Shown here: positions 1 through 8,940 of the stretch, piece by piece
Position numbering within the stretch: position 1 is the first letter of the stretch
How the letters are laid out: each line of letters opens with the position of its first letter
Source: Bradyrhizobium sp. YR681
GTDB lineage: Bacteria > Pseudomonadota > Alphaproteobacteria > Rhizobiales > Xanthobacteraceae
Assembly (NCBI RefSeq): GCF_000282615.1
Contig: NZ_AKIY01000267.1
Coordinates: 1 to 47,091, forward strand
DNA length: 47,091 bases
Reading direction: 5' to 3'
Position numbers and translations under genes: made by a program
The notes under the pieces: generated by a model
What the model saw: only the letters and a program-made list of their open reading frames with translations
What the model was told of the DNA's origin: nothing
The model's database searches: none

Positions 1-1
1 C

Positions 2-1291
2 CGGCTGCCGCCGTTTTCGCAGGCCGAAGCCGAAGCCGCCATCGCGACGTCGCTGGAACGGCCGCTGAAGGACGTTTTCGCAGCTTTCGGCCCGGCGGTC
101 GCCGCCGCCTCGATCGCACAGGTCCATCGCGCCGAGGTGATGCGCGACGGCGTCCGCAAGGCGGTCGCGGTCAAGGTGCTCAGGCCGAACGTGGCCTCGC
201 GTTTCCGCCGCGACCTCTCGGATTTCTTCTTCGTCGCGCACAAGGCCGAGGCCTACTCGTCCGAAGCGCGGCGGCTGCGCCTGATCGAGGTCATCAACAC
301 CATGTCGCGCTCCGTCGCGATGGAGATGGACCTGCGGCTCGAAGCAGCAGCGCTGTCGGAGATGGCGGAGAACACGAGCGGCGATCCCGATTTCCGCGTG
401 CCTGAAGTCGACTGGGACCGCACCACCCACAACGTGCTGACGATGGAGTGGATCGACGGCATCGCGCTGAACGACCACAAGCGTCTCGAGGAATCACAGG
501 TCGATTTGCCCGATCTCGGGCGCAAGGTGATCCAGAGCTTTCTGCGCCACGCGCTGCGCGACGGTTTTTTCCACGCCGACATGCATCCCGGGAACCTGTT
601 CCTGGATGACGCCGGCCGTCTCGTCGCGGTCGATTTCGGCATCATGGGCCGGCTCGGCATGAAGGAGCGGCGCTTCCTCGCCGAGATCCTGCTCGGCTTC
701 ATCACCCGCGACTATCGCCGCGTCGCGGAAGTGCATTTCGAGGCGGGCTACGTGCCCGCGCATCACTCGGTCGAGAATTTCGCGCAGGCCATCCGTGCCA
801 TCGGCGAGCCCATTCACAATCGCACCGCCGAGGAAATCTCGATGGCGCGGCTGCTGACATTGCTGCTCGAGGTCACCGGCCTGTTCGACATGACGACGCG
901 GCCCGAGCTGATCCTGCTGCAGAAGACCATGGTGGTGGTCGAGGGCGTCGCGCGCGGCTTCGATCCCAAGCTCGACATCTGGAAGGTCGCCGACCCCGTG
1001 GTGCGCGAATGGATCGAGCGCAATCTCGGACCGATCGGCCGGGTGCAGGGCGCGCTTGCCGGCGGCGGCGACCTCGCCCGTGTGCTGATGCGCCTGCCCG
1101 ATATCGCCCAGCGCTCCGTCGCGGTGCTTGAGCAGCTCGAAGCCATGACGCGGGACGGCATCCGGCTGTCGCCGGAGAGCATCGCGGCCATGGGCCGCAG
1201 CGAAGGCCGCAAGAACCGCTGGCGCACCGTGGCGCTCTGGATCATCGCCGCCACCTTCATCGGGATCCTGATCGCCGTCCGGAATTTGTGA
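2..1291 (+). CDS. ubiB: UbiB-family kinase-like protein for ubiquinone biosynthesis (5'-truncated)
   Basis: UbiB is an atypical membrane-anchored ABC1/ADCK-type kinase-like protein needed for ubiquinone synthesis, classically at the first ring hydroxylation stage. The reading frame is open from base 2, so the start lies outside the window and the N-terminal KxGQ region is missing. Visible motifs are the Ala-rich loop plus SIAQVHRA (about 98-127), the lysine strand AVKVLRPNV, the catalytic loop HADMHPGN (about 572-595) and the metal-binding DFG in AVDFGIMG. A single hydrophobic segment close to the C-terminus is the expected membrane anchor. The next gene, coaBC, begins only 57 bases after the stop, and the stop codon lies inside the first of two palindromes discussed below. 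The family is clear; the exact biochemical activity of UbiB proteins is still debated. Confidence 0.93.
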   Translation, partial: RLPPFSQAEAEAAIATSLERPLKDVFAAFGPAVAAASIAQVHRAEVMRDGVRKAVAVKVLRPNVASRFRRDLSDFFFVAHKAEAYSSEARRLRLIEVINTMSRSVAMEMDLRLEAAALSEMAENTSGDPDFRVPEVDWDRTTHNVLTMEWIDGIALNDHKRLEESQVDLPDLGRKVIQSFLRHALRDGFFHADMHPGNLFLDDAGRLVAVDFGIMGRLGMKERRFLAEILLGFITRDYRRVAEVHFEAGYVPAHHSVENFAQAIRAIGEPIHNRTAEEISMARLLTLLLEVTGLFDMTTRPELILLQKTMVVVEGVARGFDPKLDIWKVADPVVREWIERNLGPIGRVQGALAGGGDLARVLMRLPDIAQRSVAVLEQLEAMTRDGIRLSPESIAAMGRSEGRKNRWRTVALWIIAATFIGILIAVRNL

Positions 1292-1328
1292 TTGCATTGC
1301 AATCATCGGATTGATAGCATCGCTATCA
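1289..1328. promoter_or_regulatory. Two tandem 17-bp palindromes, putative ribbon-helix-helix operator of coaBC
   Basis: Site 1 is TGATTGCATTGCAATCA (1289-1305; 8-bp arms around one T). Site 2 is TGATAGCATCGCTATCA (1312-1328; 7-bp arms around ATC). Both fit TGATwGCATyGCwATCA and their centres are 23 bp apart. The half-site TGATAGC matches, as I remember it, the inverted-repeat half-site bound by the FitA antitoxin (TGCTATCA/TGATAGCA). The next gene encodes a FitA-like DNA-binding domain, so autoregulation is the natural inference. Site 1 overlaps the ubiB stop codon; site 2 ends 20 bases before the coaBC start. Confidence 0.6.
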
Positions 1329-1348
1329 TTCCGTGCTGGAGGGGCGTC

Positions 1349-2793
1349 ATGGCGAGCCTGACCATCCGTAAGCTCGACGAACACGTCAAAACGTATTTGC
1401 GGCTGCGTTCAGCCAGGAACCACAGGTCGGTCGAAGAAGAGGTCCGGGTCATCCTGCGGGAGCTGATCGAGGGCCGCGAGGAGCCGCTGACGCCGTTTTC
1501 GGCGCCCCCGGCCCAGTCCACCGCCCCCACGCCGCAGCGTACCGGCGCGCTTCCTGAGGCCAGCGTCACCCTGATCATCGGCGGCGGGATCGCAGCCTTC
1601 AAGTCGCTCGACCTGATCCGAAGGCTGAAGGAGCGCCGCATCGAGGTCCGCTGCGTGCTGACCAAGGCGGCGGAGCAATTCGTCACACCGCTCTCGGTCA
1701 GCGCCCTCTCCCATGAGCGCGTCTATACCGACCTGTTCGATCCCCAGAGCGAATTCGACGCCGGCCATATCCGCCTGGCGCGCGATTGCGATCTGATCGT
1801 GGTGGCGCCTGCCACCGCCGATCTGATGGCGAAGATGGCGAATGGCCACGCTGACGATCTCGCCAGCGCCATCCTGCTCGCGACCAACCGGAAAATCCTG
1901 CTGGCGCCGGCGATGAACCCGCTGATGTGGAACAACGCGGCGACCCGGCGCAACGTGGCGCAGCTCCAGCGCGACGGCGTCTTGTTGATCGGACCGAATT
2001 CCGGCGAGATGGCCGAAGCGGGCGAAGCCGGTGTCGGCCGCATGTCCGAAGCGATCGAGATCGCCACCGCTGCCGAGCGCCTGCTGCGACCGCCGGTGCC
2101 GCGACCCCTCGCCGGCAAGCGCGTGCTGATCACCGCAGGTCCCACGCACGAGCCGATCGATCCGGTGCGCTATATTGCCAACCGTTCCTCCGGCAAGCAG
2201 GGTTTTGCCATTGCCGCCGCGGCGCAGGCCGCCGGTGCAGAGGTGATTCTGGTGAGCGGTCCGGTCGATCTCGACGATCCCGCCGGCGTCACCGTCAAGC
2301 ACGTCGAATCCGCGCGGCAGATGCTGGAGCAGGTCCAGGCCGCGCTCCCCGCCGACATCGCGATCTTCGCCGCCGCGGTCGCCGACTGGCGCGTCGCCAG
2401 CGAGGGCGAGCAGAAGCTGAAGAAGACATCGGCCGGCATGCCGCCGCTTCAGCTGGTCGAAAACCCCGACATCCTCGCCACGATCTCGAAGCTGACCGAC
2501 AAGCGCCCGCCGCTGGTGATCGGCTTCGCCGCCGAGACCGAGCACCTCATCGACAATGCCAAGTCCAAGCTGGCCCGCAAGGGCTGCGACTGGATCGTCG
2601 CCAACGACGTGTCACCCGCCACCGGCGTGATGGGCGGTGACCGCAACACCGTCCACCTCATCAGCAAGAATGCTGAGAAGAACGGCGAGATCATTGTTGA
2701 TTCCTGGCCGGTGATGACCAAGGAACAGGTCGCCATCGAACTGGTCGCGCATGTCGCAAAGAGCGTGACCGACAAATCCCTGGAGTCCGCATC

Positions 2794-2797
<4 letters not shown>
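1349..2797 (+). CDS. coaBC: Bifunctional phosphopantothenoylcysteine decarboxylase / phosphopantothenate-cysteine ligase with N-terminal FitA-like RHH domain
   Basis: The enzyme joins cysteine to 4'-phosphopantothenate (CoaB) and decarboxylates the product (CoaC), two central steps of coenzyme A synthesis. The ATG at 1349 follows a strong GGAGG at 1338-1342 and gives 482 residues. Residues 1-41 (starting MASLTIRKLD, with SVEEEVRVILREL) read as a FitA/VapB-type ribbon-helix-helix antitoxin domain; residues 42-70 are a Pro/Ala/Thr-rich linker. CoaC follows, with flavin-site IGGGIAAFKS (77-86), a candidate catalytic His140 in DAGHIRLA, the PAMNPLMW motif (187-194) and GVGRM (228-232). CoaB starts near 255 with ITAGPTHEPIDPVRYIANRS. 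CoaBC proteins are usually about 400-430 residues, so the extra domain accounts for the added length. The gene overlaps dut. The enzyme call is firm; a DNA-binding role for the extension is inferred from sequence resemblance and the upstream palindromes. Confidence 0.95.
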
Positions 2798-3252
<455 letters not shown>

Positions 3253-3260
3253 TTTTCTTG

Positions 3261-3382
3261 CCTCTCCCGCTTGCGGGAGAGGCCGTCGCGCTCGCAGAGC
3301 GCGGCGGGTGAGGGTTTCCTCCGGGGAGTGTCCCGTCGCGGAGATAGCCTCTCCTCAGCCCTCCCCCACAAGCGGGGGAGGG
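3261..3382. repeat. Composite palindromic intergenic repeat (CCTCTCCCGC family)
   Basis: The element contains two hairpins. Bases 3261-3282 have 10-bp arms (CCTCTCCCGC / GCGGGAGAGG) around TT. Bases 3359-3382 have 9-bp arms (CCCTCCCCC / GGGGGAGGG). Between them runs the GC-rich text GGCGGGTGAGGG. The first hairpin recurs exactly at 33067-33088, so this is a dispersed element. The 3261 copy starts 8 bases after the dut stop and could also end transcription, although it lacks a clear T run. Confidence 0.7.
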
Positions 3383-3404
3383 AGTGCACCTGCTGCGCGG
3401 GAAC

Positions 3405-3604
3405 GACTCGCCCGATGTTCATCGCGCGCTAAAGCACGGCAACTCCAACCGAATCGCCCGCAGAACTACGTGAGGCGGGAACATCGCGCCCGGCATTTTT
3501 TTCGGGCGGCCTTTGCGTTCACGATCTGGACTCTTACCGGTGGAGTCGCGGTGAGGGTATTGTCCTTTGATTCGCGCGCGACGGGGGTCGCCGCGCGCAG
3601 ATTC
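3405..3604. promoter_or_regulatory. Cluster of six GANTC (CcrM methylation) sites upstream of divL
   Basis: GANTC occurs at 3405, 3451, 3529, 3543, 3569 and 3600, all within 220 bases upstream of the divL ATG. At this base composition about 0.6 sites are expected by chance in 200 bp. In alphaproteobacteria GANTC is methylated by CcrM, and GcrA responds to the methylation state at cell-cycle promoters. No other gene is seen in the 3253-3623 gap apart from the repeat at 3261-3382. Regulatory meaning is inferred. Confidence 0.45.
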
Positions 3605-3623
3605 GTGCGGTCTTGGGGCAACT

Positions 3624-6128
3624 ATGTCAGGCGTGATCGTGTCGATGCGTCGGACGCTGCTATCGTGCTCATCGCTCGTGCGCAACGGCCTGATCGGGAG
3701 CGCTCTCGCAGCGCTGCTGCCGGCTGCGCCGGCTGAGGCCGCCGACTTCGTCGACACACTCTCGATAATGCTGGACTTCAACCGGCAGGAACTCGCGGTG
3801 CTCGCCACCGCGCTGGCCCTGCTCGGCTTCTCGGTGGTGGCCGCGATCCTGTTGATGCGCACGCGCGTCGGCAGGGCGAAGACCGAGGCGCGGCTGCGCG
3901 CACGGATCGGGGAGCTGCAACTCCAGGCCGACCGCTTCGGCGCACTGCTGTTCGCCGAGCCGCAGATCCTGATCTCCTGGCCGGCCGGCGACAACCGCGC
4001 GCAAATCTCCGGCGACGTCTCGATGGTGCTGCCGCGCGACTCCTCGCCGCAGCGCGTGCTCGCCTTCGGGGCCTGGCTGCCGCCGGAGCCCGCGCTCCAG
4101 ATGGACCATGCGGTCGACGCGCTGCGCGACCGCGGTGACGGGTTCCAGCTGACGCTGACCACCGCGCATGGCCACACGCTGGAGGCCATCGGCCGCGCCA
4201 TCGGCGGCCAGGCCATTGTCAGGATTCGCGAACTCTCCGGTCTCAGGCGCGAGCTCGCCGAGACCAGCCTGCGCCACAAGGCGCTGCTCGACGAGACCGA
4301 GATGCTGCGCGGCTTTGCGGCCGCCGCACCGTGGCCGATCTGGGCCAAGGCCGAGAACGGCGCGCTGACTTTCGCCAATCCGGCCTATGTGCGCGCGACC
4401 GAAGCCAACAGCGTCAGCGACGCCCAGGAGCGCAAGCTCGAGCTGCTCGACAGCGCCGACCGCACCGCGATGGATCGGGGCCTGAAGGACGCCGCCCATT
4501 TCAACGCGCGGCTGCCGATCGTGGTCGGCGGCGAGCGGCGCATCTATGACGTGCGCGCCGTCAATGTCGGCAGCGGCAGTGTCGGCGTCGCCATCGATGC
4601 GAGCGAAGCGGATGGGCTGAGCTCGGCGCTGGTGCGGATGGCGGAAGCGCATCGCCGCACGCTCGACCAGCTTTCGTCCGGCGTTGCCGTGTTCGACGGC
4701 CAGCGCCGGCTTGCCTTCTACAATGATTCCTACCGCCGACTGTGGGACCTCGACCGCAGCTTCCTCGACGCCCATCCCGATGATTCCAGCGTGCTCGACC
4801 AGCTGCGCGCCGGGCGCAAATTGCAGGAGCAGCCGGATTTCCGCGCCTGGAAGGCCAAGCTGCACGAGGCCTATCGCGCGGTCGAGGCCGCCAAGGACAC
4901 CTGGTACCTGCCCGACGGCCGCGCGCTGTCGGTCGTCACCACGCCGAACCCCGAGGGCGGCGTCACCTATCTGTTCGACGACGTCACCGAGAGCCTCGAC
5001 CTCGCCCGCCGCTTCGACGGCATGATCCGCGTTCAACGCGAGACGCTGGACAGCCTTGCCGAGGGCGTCGCGGTGTTCGGCAGCAACGGCAAGGCGCAGC
5101 TGTTCAACCCGGCCTTCGTCCGGATGTGGAAGCTGTCGGCCGACGCCATGCGCGACGAGCCGCACATCCAGACCGTCGAAGGCTGGTGCCATCAGCTGTT
5201 CGACGACCCCGTGGTCTGGCGCCAGATCCGGGAGGCCGTCACCTCGATCGAGAGCCGCGCCGACGTTCCGCTCAAGCTGGAGCGCAAGGACGGCAGCGTG
5301 CTCGACGGCATGATCCGGCCGCTGCATGACGGCGCCACCATGCTGACATTCCAGGACATCACCGACACCGAGAATGTCGAGCGCGCACTGCGCGAGCGCA
5401 ACGAGGCGCTGGAGACCGCCGACCAGATGAAGGTGGATTTCGTCCACCACGTCTCCTACGAGCTGCGCTCGCCGCTCACCACCATCATCGGCTTCGCGCA
5501 TTTCCTCAGCGATCCCTCGACCGGGCCGCTGACGCCGAAACAGGCCGAATATCTCGACTACGTCACCAAATCGACCAACGCGCTGCTGGCGCTGACCAAC
5601 AACATCCTCGATCTCGCCACCATCGACGCCGGCGCGATGAAGCTGGAACTCGGTCCCGTCGACGTCAGCAAGACCATCGAGCTCGCCGCTGAAGGCATCC
5701 AGGACCGGCTCGCCACCGACCGCATCCGCCTCAAGGTCGAGATCGCGCCCGATATCGGCAGCTTCACCGGCGACGAGAAGCGCGTGGTGCAGGTGCTCTA
5801 TAACCTCCTCGCCAACGCCGTCGGGTTTTCTCCACAGGATTCCACCGTCGGCATCAGCGCGCGCCGCACCGAGCACAGTGTGGTCTTCACCGTGACAGAT
5901 TCCGGGCCTGGAATACCCGCCGACATGAAGGACAAGGTGTTCAACTGGTTCGAAAGCCGTTCGCAGGGGTCGCGTCACCGCGGCGCCGGGCTCGGCCTGT
6001 CGCTGGTGCGCTCCTTTGTCGAGCTGCATGGCGGCAAGGTGCGGGTGGATTCGATCGTCGGCCGGGGCACGGTCGTGATCTGCGACTTCCCGACCGACCA
6101 GGCGGCGCGTCGCGACGCCGCCGAATGA
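3624..6128 (+). CDS. divL: DivL-type PAS sensor kinase with tyrosine at the phosphoacceptor position
   Basis: DivL is the atypical kinase that, in Caulobacter, promotes CckA-CtrA signalling and responds to DivK. The ATG at 3624 follows GGGG and gives 834 residues; an upstream in-frame TTG at 3567 would add 19. The N-terminus has a hydrophobic, signal-like stretch (about 12-40) and a membrane segment (about 57-78). Several PAS-like regions fill about 90-590; VLDQ/FDGQRR and VFGSNGKAQLFNP are typical PAS starts. The dimerization box reads FVHHVSYELRSPLT, so Tyr612 replaces the usual histidine, which is the DivL signature. The ATP-binding part keeps an N box (NLLANAVGFSP), DSGPGIP and GAGLGLSLV. 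Its place before tsaE/amgK-murU-addBA also fits the divL neighbourhood as I remember it. The stop overlaps the next start as ATGA. Confidence 0.85.
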   Translation: MSGVIVSMRRTLLSCSSLVRNGLIGSALAALLPAAPAEAADFVDTLSIMLDFNRQELAVLATALALLGFSVVAAILLMRTRVGRAKTEARLRARIGELQLQADRFGALLFAEPQILISWPAGDNRAQISGDVSMVLPRDSSPQRVLAFGAWLPPEPALQMDHAVDALRDRGDGFQLTLTTAHGHTLEAIGRAIGGQAIVRIRELSGLRRELAETSLRHKALLDETEMLRGFAAAAPWPIWAKAENGALTFANPAYVRATEANSVSDAQERKLELLDSADRTAMDRGLKDAAHFNARLPIVVGGERRIYDVRAVNVGSGSVGVAIDASEADGLSSALVRMAEAHRRTLDQLSSGVAVFDGQRRLAFYNDSYRRLWDLDRSFLDAHPDDSSVLDQLRAGRKLQEQPDFRAWKAKLHEAYRAVEAAKDTWYLPDGRALSVVTTPNPEGGVTYLFDDVTESLDLARRFDGMIRVQRETLDSLAEGVAVFGSNGKAQLFNPAFVRMWKLSADAMRDEPHIQTVEGWCHQLFDDPVVWRQIREAVTSIESRADVPLKLERKDGSVLDGMIRPLHDGATMLTFQDITDTENVERALRERNEALETADQMKVDFVHHVSYELRSPLTTIIGFAHFLSDPSTGPLTPKQAEYLDYVTKSTNALLALTNNILDLATIDAGAMKLELGPVDVSKTIELAAEGIQDRLATDRIRLKVEIAPDIGSFTGDEKRVVQVLYNLLANAVGFSPQDSTVGISARRTEHSVVFTVTDSGPGIPADMKDKVFNWFESRSQGSRHRGAGLGLSLVRSFVELHGGKVRVDSIVGRGTVVICDFPTDQAARRDAAE

Positions 6129-7651
6129 GCGCGCCCGCCACATTCTCCGTCGCGCTTCACAGCGAGACGGCGACTGCGCAATTGATGGCCGACCTCGCCC
6201 TGCTGGTCGGGCCCGGCGATGTCATCACCCTCACCGGCGATCTCGGCGCCGGCAAGACCGCGGCGGCGCGCAGCCTGATCCGTTACCTCGCCGGCGACGA
6301 CGAGCTGGAGGTTCCGAGCCCGACTTTCACCCTGGTGCAGGGCTACGAGCTGCCGCCCTTCCCGGTGATGCATGCCGATCTCTACCGCGTGGAAGACGAG
6401 AGCGAGCTCGAGGAGATCGGGCTGTCGCCGCTGCCGGACGCCACGCTCGTCCTGATCGAATGGCCGGAGCGCGCGCCGTCGGCGATGCCTGGGGATCGCA
6501 TCGACATCGCGCTGACGCACCGGCCGGCGCTGGGCCCGAACGCCCGCGCCGCCGACATCACCGGCTACGGCAAGGCCGCCGCCACCGTCGCGCGGCTGAA
6601 GGCGCTGCGCGACTTCCTCGACCTGTCCGGCTACATGGATGCAACGCGCAAGCGCATGGCGGGCGATGCGTCGACCCGCTCCTATGCGCGGCTGCTGCGC
6701 GAGGACGGCGTCGTCATCCTCATGAACTCTCCGCAGCAGCCCGATGGCGCGGCGCTCTACGACGGAAAGTCCTACAGCGCCGCAGTGCATCTCGCCGAGA
6801 ACGTCAGGCCGTTCGTCGCCATCGACGAGGGCCTGCGCGCGCAAGGCATCTCGGCGCCCGCCATCCACCATTTCGATCTCGACCACGGCTTCCTGATCAG
6901 CGAAGACTTTGGCAGCGAGGGCGTGATCGAAGGCGATCCGCCGCGACCGATTCCCGCCCGCTATGAGGCCGCGACCGATGTGCTGGCCCTGCTGCACGGC
7001 AAGACGCTGCCGGAGACGCTGCCGCTGGACGGGCAGACCTACGGCATCCCCGTCTTCGACATCGAGGCGATGCTGATCGAGATCGGGTTGATGCCGGAAT
7101 GGTATCTGCCCGATCGCAACGCGCCGCTGAGCGACGAGAAGCGCGCCGAATTTTTCGCAATGTGGCGCGAGCTGCTGAAGAAGCCGCTGGCCGCGCCGAA
7201 GACGTGGATCATCCGCGACTATCACTCGCCGAACCTGATCTGGCTTGCGGACCGCGCCGGCATCGAACGGGTCGGCGTGATCGACTTCCAGGACACCGTG
7301 CTCGGGCCGAAATCCTACGACGTGGTGTCGTTGCTCCAGGACGCCCGCATCGACGTCCCCGAAAACATCGAGCTGACGCTGCTGTCGCGCTACATCAAGG
7401 CACGGCGCGCCGACGATGCGAGCTTCGACCCGGCCGGCTTCGCCGAGCTCTACGCCATCATGTCGGCGCAGCGGAACACCCGCCTGCTCGGCACCTTCGC
7501 CCGGCTCAACCGCCGCGACGGTAAGCCGCATTACCTGCGCCACCAGCCGCGGATCTGGACCTATCTCCAGCGCTCGCTGGCGCATCCGGCGCTGGCGCAC
7601 TTACGCGACTGGTACCTTGCCAACGTCCCGCCGCCGCAAACCGGAAACTGA
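6125..7651 (+). CDS. Fusion of TsaE (tRNA t6A ATPase) and AmgK-like N-acetylmuramate/N-acetylglucosamine kinase
   Basis: Residues 1-150 are TsaE, the ATPase subunit that works with TsaB and TsaD to make N6-threonylcarbamoyl-A37 in tRNA. It shows the P-loop GDLGAGKT (38-45), PSPTFTLVQ (64-72) and HADLYR (83-88). Residues about 160-508 are an aminoglycoside-phosphotransferase-fold kinase resembling AmgK, which phosphorylates the anomeric position of MurNAc/GlcNAc in peptidoglycan recycling. The kinase shows AGDASTRSYARL (179-190), catalytic Asp365 in RDYHSPNL and metal-binding Asp387 in VIDFQD. The reading frame is uninterrupted across the junction, so this is one 508-residue protein. It overlaps divL by 4 bases and precedes the PilZ gene and murU, the next enzyme in the same recycling route. 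Both domains are confident; the sugar specificity is inferred from family and from murU nearby. Confidence 0.9.
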   Translation: MSAPATFSVALHSETATAQLMADLALLVGPGDVITLTGDLGAGKTAAARSLIRYLAGDDELEVPSPTFTLVQGYELPPFPVMHADLYRVEDESELEEIGLSPLPDATLVLIEWPERAPSAMPGDRIDIALTHRPALGPNARAADITGYGKAAATVARLKALRDFLDLSGYMDATRKRMAGDASTRSYARLLREDGVVILMNSPQQPDGAALYDGKSYSAAVHLAENVRPFVAIDEGLRAQGISAPAIHHFDLDHGFLISEDFGSEGVIEGDPPRPIPARYEAATDVLALLHGKTLPETLPLDGQTYGIPVFDIEAMLIEIGLMPEWYLPDRNAPLSDEKRAEFFAMWRELLKKPLAAPKTWIIRDYHSPNLIWLADRAGIERVGVIDFQDTVLGPKSYDVVSLLQDARIDVPENIELTLLSRYIKARRADDASFDPAGFAELYAIMSAQRNTRLLGTFARLNRRDGKPHYLRHQPRIWTYLQRSLAHPALAHLRDWYLANVPPPQTGN

Positions 7652-7728
7652 TTTACCGGCTGTTAGCCATCACATCGGTATCATCGCCCGCAGGCAGCCG
7701 GACAAATACGGGGCTGGAGCAAGGGCAG

Positions 7729-8046
7729 ATGGCGGTCAAGACGGACCAGCGCGGCAACAGCCGGGTTGTTTTCGAGCGCGGGATACCGGCCCAGATGATG
7801 GGCATCGACGGCACCTGGCGTCGCGAATGCACCATGGAGGACGTCTCCGAGAGCGGCGCCAAGCTGACCATCGACGGTTCGGTCGAAGGGCTGCATCTGA
7901 AGGAATTTTTTCTCCTGCTGTCGTCCACCGGCCTCGCGTACCGGCGCTGTGAGCTGGCCTGGGTCAATGGCGACCAGATCGGCGTCAATTTCCTGAAGGT
8001 CGGCGACAAGAAGAAAAAGGCGCGTTCCACCTCCGTTGGGGCGTGA
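7729..8046 (+). CDS. PilZ-domain protein (putative c-di-GMP receptor)
   Basis: This 105-residue protein is essentially one PilZ domain, the beta-barrel fold that binds cyclic di-GMP. The basic N-terminal stretch (about residues 7-18) gives the expected arginine motif in the form RGNSR...ER, and DVSESGAKL matches the (D/N)xSxxG signature. It has no signal peptide or membrane segment, and a lysine-rich tail (KKKKAR). The ATG at 7729 follows AAGGGCAG. It lies 77 bases after the amgK domain and 154 bases before murU on the same strand, so it may be part of the muramate-recycling operon, which is an unusual setting. No partner can be named from sequence. Confidence 0.8.
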   Translation: MAVKTDQRGNSRVVFERGIPAQMMGIDGTWRRECTMEDVSESGAKLTIDGSVEGLHLKEFFLLLSSTGLAYRRCELAWVNGDQIGVNFLKVGDKKKKARSTSVGA

Positions 8047-8200
8047 CGGCAACACCCGTCGTACAACCGTCACGGCGGGTGGTTAAGGCGGTTAAGTCGC
8101 GGTGTGGCCGACTCCGGTTCGTGCTAGGATTGCTGCGAACACGAAATCCAGAAGTTCTGAGTCCACCAGGCTGAGAAAGACGAATCCGAGAAGGCAAACG

Positions 8201-8923
8201 ATGTCCGTCAAACCGACCAAAGCCATGGTGCTCGCCGCGGGATTCGGCCTGCGCATGCGTCCGCTGACGGACAAGATGCCGAAGCCGATGGTGCCGGTGG
8301 CCGGCCAGCCGCTGCTCGACCACGTGCTCGACAAGCTCGGTCAGGCCGGCGTCACGGATGCGGTCGTCAACGTGCACTATCTGCCGGACCAGATCATCGA
8401 CCACACCGCATCGCGCCAGCATCCGCGCGTGACCATCTCGGACGAGCGCGACCAGGTGCTTGGCACCGGCGGCGGCGTGGTCAAGGCGCTGCCGCTGCTC
8501 GGCGACGCACCGTTCTTTCATGTCAATTCCGACACGCTGTGGATCGACGGCGTCCGCTCCAACCTGGCGCGGCTTGCCGAAAACTTCGACCCCGAGCGTA
8601 TGGACATCCTGCTGCTGATGGCGCCGACCGCGACCAGCATCGGCTATAGCGGCCGCGGCGATTACGGCATGCTGCCCGACGGCGCCCTGCGCAAGCGCAA
8701 GGAAAAAGAGGTCGTCCCGTTCGTCTATGCCGGCGCCGCGATCCTGTCGCCCGCGATCTTCGCCGATGCCCCGGCCGGCGAGTTCTCGCTGACAAAGATG
8801 TTCGACCGCGCCAATGAGCAGGAGCGCCTGTTCGGCCTCCGCCTCGACGGCGTCTGGATGCATGTCGGCACGCCCGACGCGGTGCACGCCGCGGAAGAGG
8901 CGTTTCTGGAGAGCGTGGCGTAA
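8201..8923 (+). CDS. murU: MurU-like N-acetylmuramate-1-phosphate uridylyltransferase
   Basis: The protein is a 240-residue nucleotidyltransferase of the sugar-phosphate NTP transferase family. Signature LAAGFGLRMRPLT with PKPMVPVAG is at residues 11-35, and the metal-binding aspartate is Asp111 in VNSD. With the AmgK-like kinase upstream it would convert MurNAc-1-phosphate to UDP-MurNAc, the anabolic recycling route that bypasses MurA and confers intrinsic fosfomycin tolerance in Pseudomonas. The ATG at 8201 follows GAGAAGG; the frame is open upstream from a GTG at 8102, but the family signature fits the shorter form. The alternative, a mannose-1-phosphate guanylyltransferase, is less likely given the amgK neighbour. 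Confidence 0.85.
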   Translation: MSVKPTKAMVLAAGFGLRMRPLTDKMPKPMVPVAGQPLLDHVLDKLGQAGVTDAVVNVHYLPDQIIDHTASRQHPRVTISDERDQVLGTGGGVVKALPLLGDAPFFHVNSDTLWIDGVRSNLARLAENFDPERMDILLLMAPTATSIGYSGRGDYGMLPDGALRKRKEKEVVPFVYAGAAILSPAIFADAPAGEFSLTKMFDRANEQERLFGLRLDGVWMHVGTPDAVHAAEEAFLESVA

Positions 8924-8940
8924 GGCTAGCCTCGACGACG

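Noticed and set aside
3669..6143. 824-residue open frame antisense to divL
   Set aside because: Shadow of the divL codon pattern in GC-rich DNA; low-complexity His/Gln/Arg/Gly composition, no recognisable motif, and it covers a clearly real gene.
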